DNA of 16,600 nt from positions 1-16,600 of the forward strand of contig JACCZH010000351.1 in the NCBI GenBank assembly GCA_013696045.1, given 5' to 3'. The translations under genes and the position numbers were made by a program. This document shows positions 7,889-14,705 of this stretch, one piece after another (within the stretch, counting starts at the first letter, position 1; the number at the start of each line of letters is the position of its first letter). The stretch comes from Chloroflexia bacterium. Lineage in GTDB: Bacteria > Chloroflexota > Chloroflexia > Thermomicrobiales > CFX8. Under the pieces are notes generated by a model, which made no database searches, was not told the DNA's origin, and saw nothing but the letters and a program-made list of their open reading frames with translations.

Positions 7889-8848
7889 CTAATCCGGCAA
7901 ACGAAATCGTTCGGGCTCCAGGGACTCGGCGTCATCATAGAGCGCCGAGTCCTCCCGAACTCCGCCGCTCACTTTTGAGCTCACCACCAGCCCATCTTTT
8001 GAAAGACCTGATAAGAACAGACAGGTCCAGGCCGGCTCGTCAGGATCGCGCTCGGAGTCGATCGCCAGAGCCAGCTCCCTGGCAGTCAGGCCGCGCAGTG
8101 GCGCGTCCCGCAAGCGGTCGATGATCCTGCCTCTGAAGTAACGGCTTGTATGCTCGAACGGAATTGCCTTCCCGGGCCGCTTAACCACACGCTCGGCAAA
8201 CGAACCCTGCATCATCCCGGACGAAACGCACCACTCGGTCACCGGACAGCGCTCGCACTCGGTAGACCTCGCCCGGCAGACGGTTGCGCCAAGCTCCATC
8301 AACGCCTGGTTCCATTCGTAGCCACGTCCCGAAGGAACCACCCTGGCCGCCAGCGCGTCGATCTCTCGAGTGGTCGCCAGTGGCGTTGGAATCTCTGGAC
8401 CAAGGACCAGGCGGTGCAGCACTCGACGGATATTCGTGTCAACGAACCCAACGTCTTGCTCAAACGCGAAGCAGGCAATGGCCCCAGCGGTGTAAGGGCC
8501 AACGCCGGGTAACGACAGCAAGTCTGCGACCGAATCAGGCATCATTCCTTCAAACCGCTCGACCACGGCCCGGCAGGCGCGCTGCAGGTTCAACGCCCTG
8601 CGGTTGTAGCCCAGCCCAGCCCAGGCGCGGATCACCTCGCTGGCCGGCGCATCCGCCAGCGCCTCAACGGATGGGAACAGGCGCAGGAACTCATGATATT
8701 TCGGTACAACCCGTTCGGCCTGGGTCTGCTGCAGCATGATCTCGGACACCAGAATCCGATATGGATCGCGAGTCTGCCGCCAGGGTAGATCACGCCGGTG
8801 CTGGAGATACCAGCCGATCAATGCGCCTTGTGCTTGGGCTGGAACCAA
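7889..8848 (-). CDS. mutY: A/G-specific adenine glycosylase, short form
   Basis: A base-excision repair glycosylase that removes adenine mispaired with 8-oxoguanine or guanine. The 319-residue protein has the catalytic Glu E36 in 'SEIMLQQTQ', the helix-hairpin-helix 'LPGVGPYTAGA' (113-123), the catalytic Asp D137 in 'VDTNIRRVL', and the [4Fe-4S] ligands C191, C198, C201 and C207 in the standard C-X6-C-X2-C-X5-C spacing. The last 100 residues do not look like the NUDIX-type 8-oxoG recognition domain of E. coli MutY. They contain 'FRGRIIDRLRDAP' and 'TARELALAI', resembling the winged-helix-like tail of actinobacterial forms. The start is TTG 8848, supported by AAGGAG 6 nt upstream. It diverges from the oxidoreductase gene and converges with argG. 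Confidence 0.93.
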   Translation of the reverse strand: MVPAQAQGALIGWYLQHRRDLPWRQTRDPYRILVSEIMLQQTQAERVVPKYHEFLRLFPSVEALADAPASEVIRAWAGLGYNRRALNLQRACRAVVERFEGMMPDSVADLLSLPGVGPYTAGAIACFAFEQDVGFVDTNIRRVLHRLVLGPEIPTPLATTREIDALAARVVPSGRGYEWNQALMELGATVCRARSTECERCPVTEWCVSSGMMQGSFAERVVKRPGKAIPFEHTSRYFRGRIIDRLRDAPLRGLTARELALAIDSERDPDEPAWTCLFLSGLSKDGLVVSSKVSGGVREDSALYDDAESLEPERFRLPD

Positions 8849-8854
8849 CCGTGA

Positions 8855-8860
8855 CTCCTT
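8855..8860 (-). promoter_or_regulatory. Shine-Dalgarno site deciding the TTG start of mutY
   Basis: Minus-strand AAGGAG, 6 nt before TTG 8848-8846. The homology begins within the first 15 residues, so the unusual start codon is well supported. Confidence 0.6.
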
Positions 8861-8868
8861 CGCCAGGC

Positions 8869-8897
8869 TTGCCCTTGACCGCCGAACACCCTATGAT
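8869..8897 (+). promoter_or_regulatory. Possible promoter of the oxidoreductase gene
   Basis: TTGCCC (8869-8874) and TATGAT (8892-8897) separated by 17 nt, with transcription start near 8904 and a leader of about 23 nt. It lies in the 78-bp gap divergent to mutY. Confidence 0.5.
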
Positions 8898-8926
8898 GCC
8901 GCGACGTCAAACAGAAGGGATCAGAC

Positions 8927-10006
8927 GTGACTGACACTAAACGGTTGCGAGTTGGGCTCATCGGCGCGGGAACGATCGCGTTCAGCGCCCATCTGCCCGC
9001 CATTCGAACCCTCAGCCACCTTGTCGAACTCGTCGCCGTGGCAGATATCCGCGAGGAAAACGCGCGGCGTGCCGCCCGCGAGTTCGGCGCGCAAGCCTAC
9101 TATAGCGGATATCAGGATCTCCTCAGCCGAGGCGATCTCGATTTCGTTGACATCTGCACGCCGGAGTTCCTGCATGCTGAACAGACCGAAGCCGCTGCTG
9201 CAGCCGGCGTGCATGTCCTGTGCGAAAAGCCCATGAGCTCGTCGGTGGAAGAGGCCGACCGCATGATCTCAGCTTGCGAGCGAGCCAACGTCAAGCTGAT
9301 GATCGCTCATTCTCGCCGCTTTACTGGCCGCTATCGCCAGATTCGAGCAGCCATCGAGCGCGGCAGCATCGGCGAAGTGCGCTATGTGCGCGAGAACGAG
9401 CGCCGTCCGCGCTCGATGTACGACTCGCTCAACCTCGGCACCGGCTACTGGACTCCAGAAGGTGAGCTCCCCTGGATCGCCAACGCGAAATATACCCAGG
9501 GGGCAGCGCTAACGAATGCCGTCCACGAGACAGACCTGGCGCGCTGGTTTATCGGACGCAACCCTGTCTCGGTCTACGCCGAGGCGAGGATCGTCACCGA
9601 CGGCGCGGAAGTGCCCGACATGATTAGCTACACCGTTGAGTTTGACAACGGAGCCATCGGCGCGGCCGAGATCGTCAATCAGCTCCCGCGCGGCTATCCC
9701 TACTTCCACATGATGGAGGTTATCGGCCGCGAGGGACGCATTCAGGCCACCGATCCTCCGATGAGCCCGCTCACAGTCGCCGACATGACCGGGCTGACGC
9801 AGAAGATGAATTTTCCAACCCTGCTACACGTCGACCGGGCCTATGTCACTGAGGTTGAAGCCTTCGTCCGGGCCATTCTGGACGACACGCCGCCTCCACT
9901 CTCGCCGCACGACGCGCGTGGCGCAGTTGAGCTCTCAGTCGCGGCAGTACAGTCAAGCGAGCGCCGCCAGCCGGTGGCCCTGCCACTTGGTAACGGAGGC
10001 GAATAA
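8927..10006 (+). CDS. Gfo/Idh/MocA family oxidoreductase
   Basis: A 359-residue NAD(P)-dependent dehydrogenase of the glucose-fructose oxidoreductase / inositol dehydrogenase family. The N-terminal Rossmann domain has 'GLIGAGTIA' (10-18) and an acidic residue at the end of the second strand ('VADIREEN'). The family motif 'CEKPM' is at 99-103, with K101 the usual catalytic lysine. The second domain keeps the His-Asp pair in 'NAVHETDLARW' (H200, D203). The start GTG 8927 has AGAAGGGA 6 nt upstream. The substrate, a sugar, inositol or related polyol in most relatives, is not predictable. The next gene starts 3 nt after the stop with its ribosome site inside this gene, so the two are coupled. Confidence 0.88.
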   Translation: MTDTKRLRVGLIGAGTIAFSAHLPAIRTLSHLVELVAVADIREENARRAAREFGAQAYYSGYQDLLSRGDLDFVDICTPEFLHAEQTEAAAAAGVHVLCEKPMSSSVEEADRMISACERANVKLMIAHSRRFTGRYRQIRAAIERGSIGEVRYVRENERRPRSMYDSLNLGTGYWTPEGELPWIANAKYTQGAALTNAVHETDLARWFIGRNPVSVYAEARIVTDGAEVPDMISYTVEFDNGAIGAAEIVNQLPRGYPYFHMMEVIGREGRIQATDPPMSPLTVADMTGLTQKMNFPTLLHVDRAYVTEVEAFVRAILDDTPPPLSPHDARGAVELSVAAVQSSERRQPVALPLGNGGE

Positions 10007-10009
10007 GTC

Positions 10010-10753
10010 ATGGAACAGTACTCCTGGCACATCATCGGAGGAGACCCGCTGGCGGACTCTCTCCGGCAAGCCCAAACCTACGTTCAGCCGGCGCTCGATA
10101 CGGTCGTCATTACCGACGCCGAGACAATTCCCGGGGGCTCAATCTCAACCGGGAGGGCGATGCTTGTGGCGAACTCGGGCAAGATCATTCCCCATCTCCT
10201 CGCCTATCAGGTTGTCGACGAGGTTCGCCGCGCCACACACGCTGGCGAGGCCGGGGCGCTCTACGGCTGTTACGGTTCGTATCGCCTGCCGCGGAGGACG
10301 AGCTCTGAGCACGTTGCCAATGATGCGCTGCTACCCCTACTGGCAGTCACACTGGAGATCGTTCAGGGCGACGTCACGCGTGTCTGGGCTCGCAAGGCGT
10401 CGCTGCTGGCCGAAGACGACGCGTGGTTTGTGACGCTCACTGTCGACGCGATCATCATTACCCTGGAAGCGCTTGCTACAGCAGATCCGCCCAACACCAG
10501 CGAGCTCTTGATCGAAGCCACCGGGTCGGAACAGGTGCTGAGAGCCGAGCCAACCAGGCAAGCCGTCACCGTTGCGCCCTTCGAAGCCGGGTCTCGCGTT
10601 CACGGTTGGTGGGAAGATCTCGGCGAACGCTTGCTGCAACGCGCCAATGCGCTTGACGATGCGCCGATGACCGGTTCAGCCTCCCGCCTGCAAACCGTCT
10701 GGAAAGCCGTTCAGAAATCCGCGGGGTCCGGTTCAACGATCACGCCTGCCTGA
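10010..10753 (+). CDS. Hypothetical protein resembling the C-terminal domain of Gfo/Idh/MocA oxidoreductases
   Basis: A 247-residue protein, ATG 10010, with CGGAGG (9994-9999) upstream inside the preceding gene. No glycine-rich dinucleotide motif is present. By eye its order of elements matches the second domain of its neighbour: 'EVRRATHAGEAGALYGCYG' against 'QIRAAIERGSIGEVRYVRE'; 'GDVTRVWARKASLL' against 'NPVSVYAEARIV'; 'LLIEATGSEQVLRAEP' against 'HMMEVIGREGRIQATD'; and a final helix 'RANALDDAP' against 'VRAILDDTP'. I therefore infer a Rossmann-less relative that may bind or scaffold the full-length enzyme, or bind the same ligand. It lacks a clear equivalent of the EKP lysine and of the His-Asp pair, so catalysis is unlikely. 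Its last 43 bp overlap miaA on the other strand. The similarity is a manual alignment only. Confidence 0.7.
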   Translation: MEQYSWHIIGGDPLADSLRQAQTYVQPALDTVVITDAETIPGGSISTGRAMLVANSGKIIPHLLAYQVVDEVRRATHAGEAGALYGCYGSYRLPRRTSSEHVANDALLPLLAVTLEIVQGDVTRVWARKASLLAEDDAWFVTLTVDAIIITLEALATADPPNTSELLIEATGSEQVLRAEPTRQAVTVAPFEAGSRVHGWWEDLGERLLQRANALDDAPMTGSASRLQTVWKAVQKSAGSGSTITPA

Positions 10754-11646
10754 TCGTCAATAAAGCGTCCGACAAGCGACAGCGCCTCGTCCACGTAATC
10801 CGAGGAGGCGCTGTCGAGCCAGTGGACATTCTCGAACCGCCGGAACCATGTTTCCTGGTGCCTCACGTAGCGGTGTGTCTTGAAGCTTGCCCGCTGGATT
10901 GCTTCCTCAAGATCAAGCTCACCGCGCACGACCGCTCGGGCCTCCGGATACCCAATTGCGCTCATGGCCGAAGCGTCCGGCGTCACCCCACGGGCAAGGA
11001 GTTCATGTGCCTCCTCCAGCAATCCATTAGCGAACATCCAGCGAACTCGCTCGTCGATACGCTGGTAGAGCGCTTCCCGCGCTTGCCTGAGCCCGAGGAC
11101 GAGAATACGGTATGGAGGAGACTGTTTGCCTTCCAGGTCACTCATTGGCTGGCCCGAGGCCTTGAATACCTCCAAAGCCCGGATGAGTCTCCGTTTGTTG
11201 GTTGGACCGATGCGCCCCGCTGATGAGGGGTCAACGTCTTGCACAGCCTTGAACAACTCCGACGTCTCTCGCAGCTCCAGATCGGCCCGCAATTTTTCAT
11301 CAGGTGCAATGCGCGGCACGCTCCACCCTTGCAGGAACGCGCGCAGATAGAGCGGTGTGCCGCCTGCAACGATTGGCAACAGCCCTCGCGCTCCAACATC
11401 TTCTACCGCCGCAAAAGCATTGTCCAGGAACGTCGCGAGCGAGAAATCATCCTGCGGCTCAACAACGTTCACCAGATGATGCGGCACGCTCGCAAGTTCC
11501 GCGAGGGATGGCTTGGCGGTGCCGATATCCATCCCACGATACAGATAGCGCGAATCGGCGCTCACCACCTCGGAATCGAACCGCTCCGCAACCTTCAAGG
11601 CTAAACCACTCTTGCCGGTGGCGGTCGGTCCAAGAATCACCACCAC
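10711..11646 (-). CDS. miaA: tRNA dimethylallyltransferase
   Basis: Transfers the dimethylallyl group to N6 of A37 in tRNAs that read UNN codons. The P-loop is 'GPTATGKS' (6-13), followed by the DSxxxYxxMDIGTAKP block ('ADSRYLYRGMDIGTAKP', from residue 30) and the substrate-site 'VAGGTPLYLRAFLQG'. 'NKRRLIRALEV' and 'SAIGYPEA' are further family blocks. With GTG 11646 the protein is 311 residues, the usual length, and begins directly at the first strand. The frame is open to TTG 11763, but the extra 39 residues show no homology and overlap the divergent mltG promoter and start. No good Shine-Dalgarno site is seen for any start, so the start is uncertain. Its 3' end overlaps the hypothetical gene before it by 43 bp. 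Confidence 0.93.
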   Translation of the reverse strand: MVVILGPTATGKSGLALKVAERFDSEVVSADSRYLYRGMDIGTAKPSLAELASVPHHLVNVVEPQDDFSLATFLDNAFAAVEDVGARGLLPIVAGGTPLYLRAFLQGWSVPRIAPDEKLRADLELRETSELFKAVQDVDPSSAGRIGPTNKRRLIRALEVFKASGQPMSDLEGKQSPPYRILVLGLRQAREALYQRIDERVRWMFANGLLEEAHELLARGVTPDASAMSAIGYPEARAVVRGELDLEEAIQRASFKTHRYVRHQETWFRRFENVHWLDSASSDYVDEALSLVGRFIDDQAGVIVEPDPADF

Positions 11647-11674
11647 CTTGAGACCGGCCGTCAGCCGGCGCTCG

Positions 11675-11703
11675 TTGTGACGATCCCGCGCCGTTGCTAC
11701 ACT
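11675..11703 (+). promoter_or_regulatory. Possible mltG promoter
   Basis: TTGTGA (11675-11680) and TACACT (11698-11703), four of six matches each, with a 17-nt spacer. The start of transcription would be near 11710, in the gap between miaA and mltG. Confidence 0.35.
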
Positions 11704-11742
11704 TTCAACTTCGACGGCTTCGTCCGGTGTCTGTATTCGTGC

Positions 11743-11748
11743 GAGGTG
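11743..11748 (+). promoter_or_regulatory. Shine-Dalgarno site deciding the TTG start of mltG
   Basis: GAGGTG, 6 nt before TTG 11755. It includes the in-frame GTG 11746, which has no site of its own. Confidence 0.45.
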
Positions 11749-11754
11749 TTCCAC

Positions 11755-12795
11755 TTGCCGCAACCGTCCCGTCAGATAGCCGTTATCGCGTCAGTCGCTA
11801 TTCTGGCGATCTCAATCGTCTTTGTTACCCAGCGCATCCTCACCCATTATCTCAACAGCGCCCAGGACGAAGCGGGCCGCGAAGTCGCCTTCGTTGTCGA
11901 ACAGGACGAATCCGTCAACTCGATTGCAACTCGTTTACATGCTAGCGAACTGATCCGCTCGCCCTCCTACTTTCGCTTTCTGGTCGGTCTGTCTGGTGAC
12001 GACCAGGATATCGTAGCCGGCGAGCATACTCTTGACACGAGCATGACCACATCAAAGATTATCGACACACTTACATCCGAGGACGCGGCCTCGATCCAGG
12101 AAGTTACCGTGCAGTTCATCGAAGGTTGGAGAAGCGAACAGTACGCGGAAGTGTTAATCGAAGCCGGGCTTATCGCGACCGTTGACGACTTCATGAACGC
12201 CACGCGTCTCGCACGCTGGAACAACGAGTTCGATTTTCTGCACACCCGGCCGAGCAGCGTAGGGCTTGAGGGCTATCTCTTTCCGGATACCTACAGCTTT
12301 CGAACCGATAGCACCCCGGAAGACATCATCAGCATTCTGCTGCAAACCTTCGACGATCGCGTGCCATTCGAACTTCGCAGTGGCGCTGCGGCCATCGGGC
12401 TTACGTTGCACCAGACCATCACACTTGCCTCAATTGTCGAGCGCGAGGCCGCTGTTGAGGACGAGCGTCCCGTCATCAGTTCGGTGTACACCAATCGGAT
12501 CATTGCTAATATGCCACTCCAGGCCGACCCCACCGTTCAATATGAGCATGGGGTGGCCGGTGACTGGTGGCCGGTATTGACCCCCGAAGACTTGCGCAGG
12601 GACGGCCGCTATAATACCTATCTCAATCCGAACTTGCCGCCCGGCCCGATCTGCAACCCCGGCCTGGCATCGATTGAGGCGGCCCTTGATCCAACGGACA
12701 CTGACTTCCTGTTCTTTGTCGCCACTGGAGACGGTTCGCACGCCTTTGCCACCACTTTCGACGAACACCAGCGTAATATCGAACAATATCGCTAG
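11755..12795 (+). CDS. mltG: Endolytic murein transglycosylase MltG
   Basis: Cleaves nascent peptidoglycan glycan strands and is thought to terminate their elongation; anchored in the cytoplasmic membrane with the catalytic part outside. The 346-residue protein has one N-terminal membrane helix (about residues 7-25, 'IAVIASVAILAISIVFV'). A LysM-like region follows ('VVEQDESVNSIATRL'), then the YceG domain with the catalytic glutamate at about E229 in 'LASIVEREA', plus 'LQADPTVQYEHG' and 'NLPPGPICNPGLASIEAA'. The start at TTG 11755 is chosen for its GAGGTG site; GTG 11746 would add three residues, and the open frame to 11677 overlaps the putative promoter. aroE follows after 15 nt, so they are likely co-transcribed. 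Confidence 0.93.
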   Translation: MPQPSRQIAVIASVAILAISIVFVTQRILTHYLNSAQDEAGREVAFVVEQDESVNSIATRLHASELIRSPSYFRFLVGLSGDDQDIVAGEHTLDTSMTTSKIIDTLTSEDAASIQEVTVQFIEGWRSEQYAEVLIEAGLIATVDDFMNATRLARWNNEFDFLHTRPSSVGLEGYLFPDTYSFRTDSTPEDIISILLQTFDDRVPFELRSGAAAIGLTLHQTITLASIVEREAAVEDERPVISSVYTNRIIANMPLQADPTVQYEHGVAGDWWPVLTPEDLRRDGRYNTYLNPNLPPGPICNPGLASIEAALDPTDTDFLFFVATGDGSHAFATTFDEHQRNIEQYR

Positions 12796-12810
12796 GTGAA
12801 GGAGCGAACC

Positions 12811-13656
12811 ATGGCGTCCTTGCCCAACATCGGCCGTATCGGATTGATCGGTGATCCAGTAGCCCACTCGCTCTCGCCCGCGTTCCAGCAGGCCGCATTT
12901 GACGTCTGTGGAATCCCGATTCGTTACGAATTGCTGCACACTCCCTCTGGCGAGCTAGACGAACGAATGCGCCAGCTGCGCGGTGGCGGGTTTAGCGGCG
13001 CGAACGTCACCGTGCCCCACAAAGAGTTTTTCTTTGATGCCGTTGACGAGCGCTCGGCGGTCGCCGAACGAGCGGGAGCCGTTAACACCATCATCTGCGA
13101 TAGTGGCCGGCTGTACGGTGAAAATACGGACGTGTTTGGATTCGCGGAGTCGCTGCGAGCCAAAGATTTCCCTTTCGATACATCGTTAGCGATCATTCTT
13201 GGCGCTGGCGGGGCCGCCCGTGGTGTGGTCGTCGCCCTGCTCGAGAGCGACATTAAGCGGGTAATCGTGGCAAACCGGACCCCCTCCCGAGCGGAGCGTC
13301 TCGCTTCAGACCTGGACGACCCACGTATCTCAATCTGTGGGATCAACGAATCCGTTGCGATCGCCTCCGAGGCGTGCCTGCTCATCAACGCAACGTCTAT
13401 TGGCTGGAACGACGATCAACTCCCGATCGATCCCATCATATTTTCAAGCGTGGACGCATCAACACTCGCCTACGACCTCACCTACCGCAAGACGAATTTC
13501 CTGCAACAAGCCGAGCAACACGGTCTACAAACCATGGACGGGCTGGCGATGCTCGTGCACCAGGGAGCGCGCTCCTTTGAGCTCTGGACAGCGCAACCCG
13601 CGCCTGTACAGATCATGCTGGATGCTGCTGTGACTGCCCGCGACTCGCGCGGCTAG
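12811..13656 (+). CDS. aroE: Shikimate dehydrogenase
   Basis: Reduces 3-dehydroshikimate to shikimate with NADPH, a step of aromatic amino acid and chorismate synthesis. The 281-residue protein has the substrate site 'SLSP' (20-23), the catalytic lysine K71 in 'NVTVPHK', the catalytic aspartate D107 in 'YGENTD', the cofactor loop 'GAGGAARG' (131-138) and the C-terminal 'MLVHQGARSFELW'. After SLSP the usual M-H-N/Q is FQQ here, so the conserved His is replaced by Gln; the catalytic Lys and Asp are intact. The start is ATG 12811, with AAGGAG (12799-12804) 6 nt upstream; the GTG at 12796 would put that site inside the gene. It follows mltG in the same operon. The order mltG, aroE, A24 peptidase also occurs in actinobacteria, as I recall. 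Confidence 0.94.
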   Translation: MASLPNIGRIGLIGDPVAHSLSPAFQQAAFDVCGIPIRYELLHTPSGELDERMRQLRGGGFSGANVTVPHKEFFFDAVDERSAVAERAGAVNTIICDSGRLYGENTDVFGFAESLRAKDFPFDTSLAIILGAGGAARGVVVALLESDIKRVIVANRTPSRAERLASDLDDPRISICGINESVAIASEACLLINATSIGWNDDQLPIDPIIFSSVDASTLAYDLTYRKTNFLQQAEQHGLQTMDGLAMLVHQGARSFELWTAQPAPVQIMLDAAVTARDSRG

Positions 13657-13683
13657 ATCATATAGCGGAACCAATCGGATACA

Positions 13684-13785
13684 ACGGTCATCTCGACCGC
13701 GGCGCACCCTCTGGGTCGCAGAGATCTGGGGTCCGCCGATGCTTCGTCAGCGAAGAGATCTATCCACTGCGGTCGAGATGACTGT
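13684..13785. repeat. Long inverted-repeat element between aroE and the A24 peptidase gene
   Basis: GTCATCTCGACCGC (13687-13700) and its exact complement GCGGTCGAGATGAC (13769-13782) form 14 perfect pairs, extendable outward to 13684/13785 with one G-T wobble. The interior carries AGAGATCT twice (13720-13727 and 13754-13761) and an apical stem CTTCG-TCAG-CGAAG (13742-13755). The ~100-nt structure starts 28 nt after the aroE stop and encodes nothing evident. It looks like a MITE-type or REP-like mobile palindrome; it may also end the aroE transcript, though no T-run follows. The rest of the 260-bp gap holds only the weak promoter below. Confidence 0.65.
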
Positions 13786-13841
13786 CACTGCTTTCGCGGC
13801 TTGCTCCAGATCAACAATCCATGACTTCTTTGCCACGGACT

Positions 13842-13869
13842 TTGACGGCACTGGTTGCTACAGTGTGAT
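13842..13869 (+). promoter_or_regulatory. Possible promoter of the A24 peptidase gene
   Basis: TTGACG (13842-13847) and TGTGAT (13864-13869) with a 16-nt spacer, just outside the inverted-repeat element. The -10 match is modest. Confidence 0.35.
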
Positions 13870-13916
13870 CGGAGAATCACGCGTTTCCTGTTTCTTTGCG
13901 TTAGGAAATTTGACCG

Positions 13917-14630
13917 TTGGAGTATCTGCTCATCGTTGTACTGGGGCTCGTCATCGGTGGTTTGATCGGCAGCCTGATCAATGTGCTGGCAACCCGTCTG
14001 CCGGCTGAGGTCAACATTTTCGGCCCGCCGCTGGCAACGGCCACCGGCGAACCCGATTCACGCCAGCTCGTGCCCTTCCTTGGGGCTCGCACCGATTCCC
14101 ATGGAATTGACCGCCCAAATCTCGCCACTCAGCTCGGCGCCGCGGCGTTGACAACTCTGGCGCTGGTTTTCCAAGGCGCCACCTGGTCAGCAGTTGAGAC
14201 GATCGTCCTCACCTCCATTCTGCTCGCAATTCTGCGAATCGACTGGCAGCATCACCTGATCTACACGATCACGATCTGGCCCGGCATCCTGCTGGCGCTA
14301 CTGTTCAGTCTGTTCCACTCACCCGGCCAGCTCCTGTCGGCTTCGATCGCAGGCGCGGCTGCCGCCGGAGTGTTCCTGTTTCTCTTTTTTCTGGCAATTG
14401 CGATTTACAAACGTCGTGCTCTCGGTTTTGGTGACGTACTCCTGGCGGGCTTGATCGGAACGATGGTCGGACTAGAGCTGGTGACGGCAGCCATTCTGCT
14501 CGGGATGATTCTGGCCGCGGTGGGCGGGTTGTTCCTGATTCTTATCCGGGTAAAGTCACGCACCGACTACATTCCCTATGGCGCGTACCTCTCGCTGGGG
14601 GCGATCATCACCGTGTTACTCGCCGCCTGA
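13917..14630 (+). CDS. A24 (type IV) prepilin peptidase-like membrane protein, cysteine-free
   Basis: A 237-residue polytopic membrane protein of the type IV prepilin peptidase family, aspartyl proteases that trim class III signal peptides. The N-terminus 'GLIGSLINVLATRLP' (15-29) matches the family's GSFLNVxxxRLP. The catalytic aspartates are probably D109 in 'RIDWQHHLI' and D173 in 'GFGDVLLA'. The C-terminus 'DYIPYGAYLSLGAI' fits the usual IPFGPFLALGA. Two departures: the protein has no cysteine at all, so the zinc-binding CxxC pairs of the N-terminal methylase region are lost, and the usual LPD after the first Asp reads IYT. No pilin or pilus gene is nearby. The start is TTG 13917 with AGGAAA (13903-13908) upstream. 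It may be a peptidase without methylase activity or a repurposed relative. Confidence 0.82.
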   Translation: MEYLLIVVLGLVIGGLIGSLINVLATRLPAEVNIFGPPLATATGEPDSRQLVPFLGARTDSHGIDRPNLATQLGAAALTTLALVFQGATWSAVETIVLTSILLAILRIDWQHHLIYTITIWPGILLALLFSLFHSPGQLLSASIAGAAAAGVFLFLFFLAIAIYKRRALGFGDVLLAGLIGTMVGLELVTAAILLGMILAAVGGLFLILIRVKSRTDYIPYGAYLSLGAIITVLLAA

Positions 14631-14638
14631 TCTTCTCC

Positions 14639-14667
14639 TCGACGGAACCGCTCGGATCGGCTACAAC
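14639..14667 (+). promoter_or_regulatory. Possible promoter of the PLP enzyme gene
   Basis: TCGACG (14639-14644) and TACAAC (14662-14667) with a 17-nt spacer, four of six matches each. It lies in the 75-bp gap after the A24 gene; weak evidence. Confidence 0.3.
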
Positions 14668-14705
14668 AGAGGCCGGCAGTGTGTTCACGAGAGGGAAGCG
14701 GCTCG

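Noticed and set aside
7889..8200. NUDIX/MutT-like domain at the MutY C-terminus
   Set aside because: I looked for the characteristic beta-rich 8-oxoG recognition domain, but the tail is shorter and reads as a helical, winged-helix-like segment.
11647..11763. Longer miaA starting at TTG 11763
   Set aside because: The extra 39 residues precede the P-loop without homology and would overlap the start and promoter of the divergent mltG.
12430..12939. 169-residue minus-strand ORF across the mltG-aroE junction
   Set aside because: Both plus-strand genes have strong family motifs through this region, so the antisense frame is not coding.
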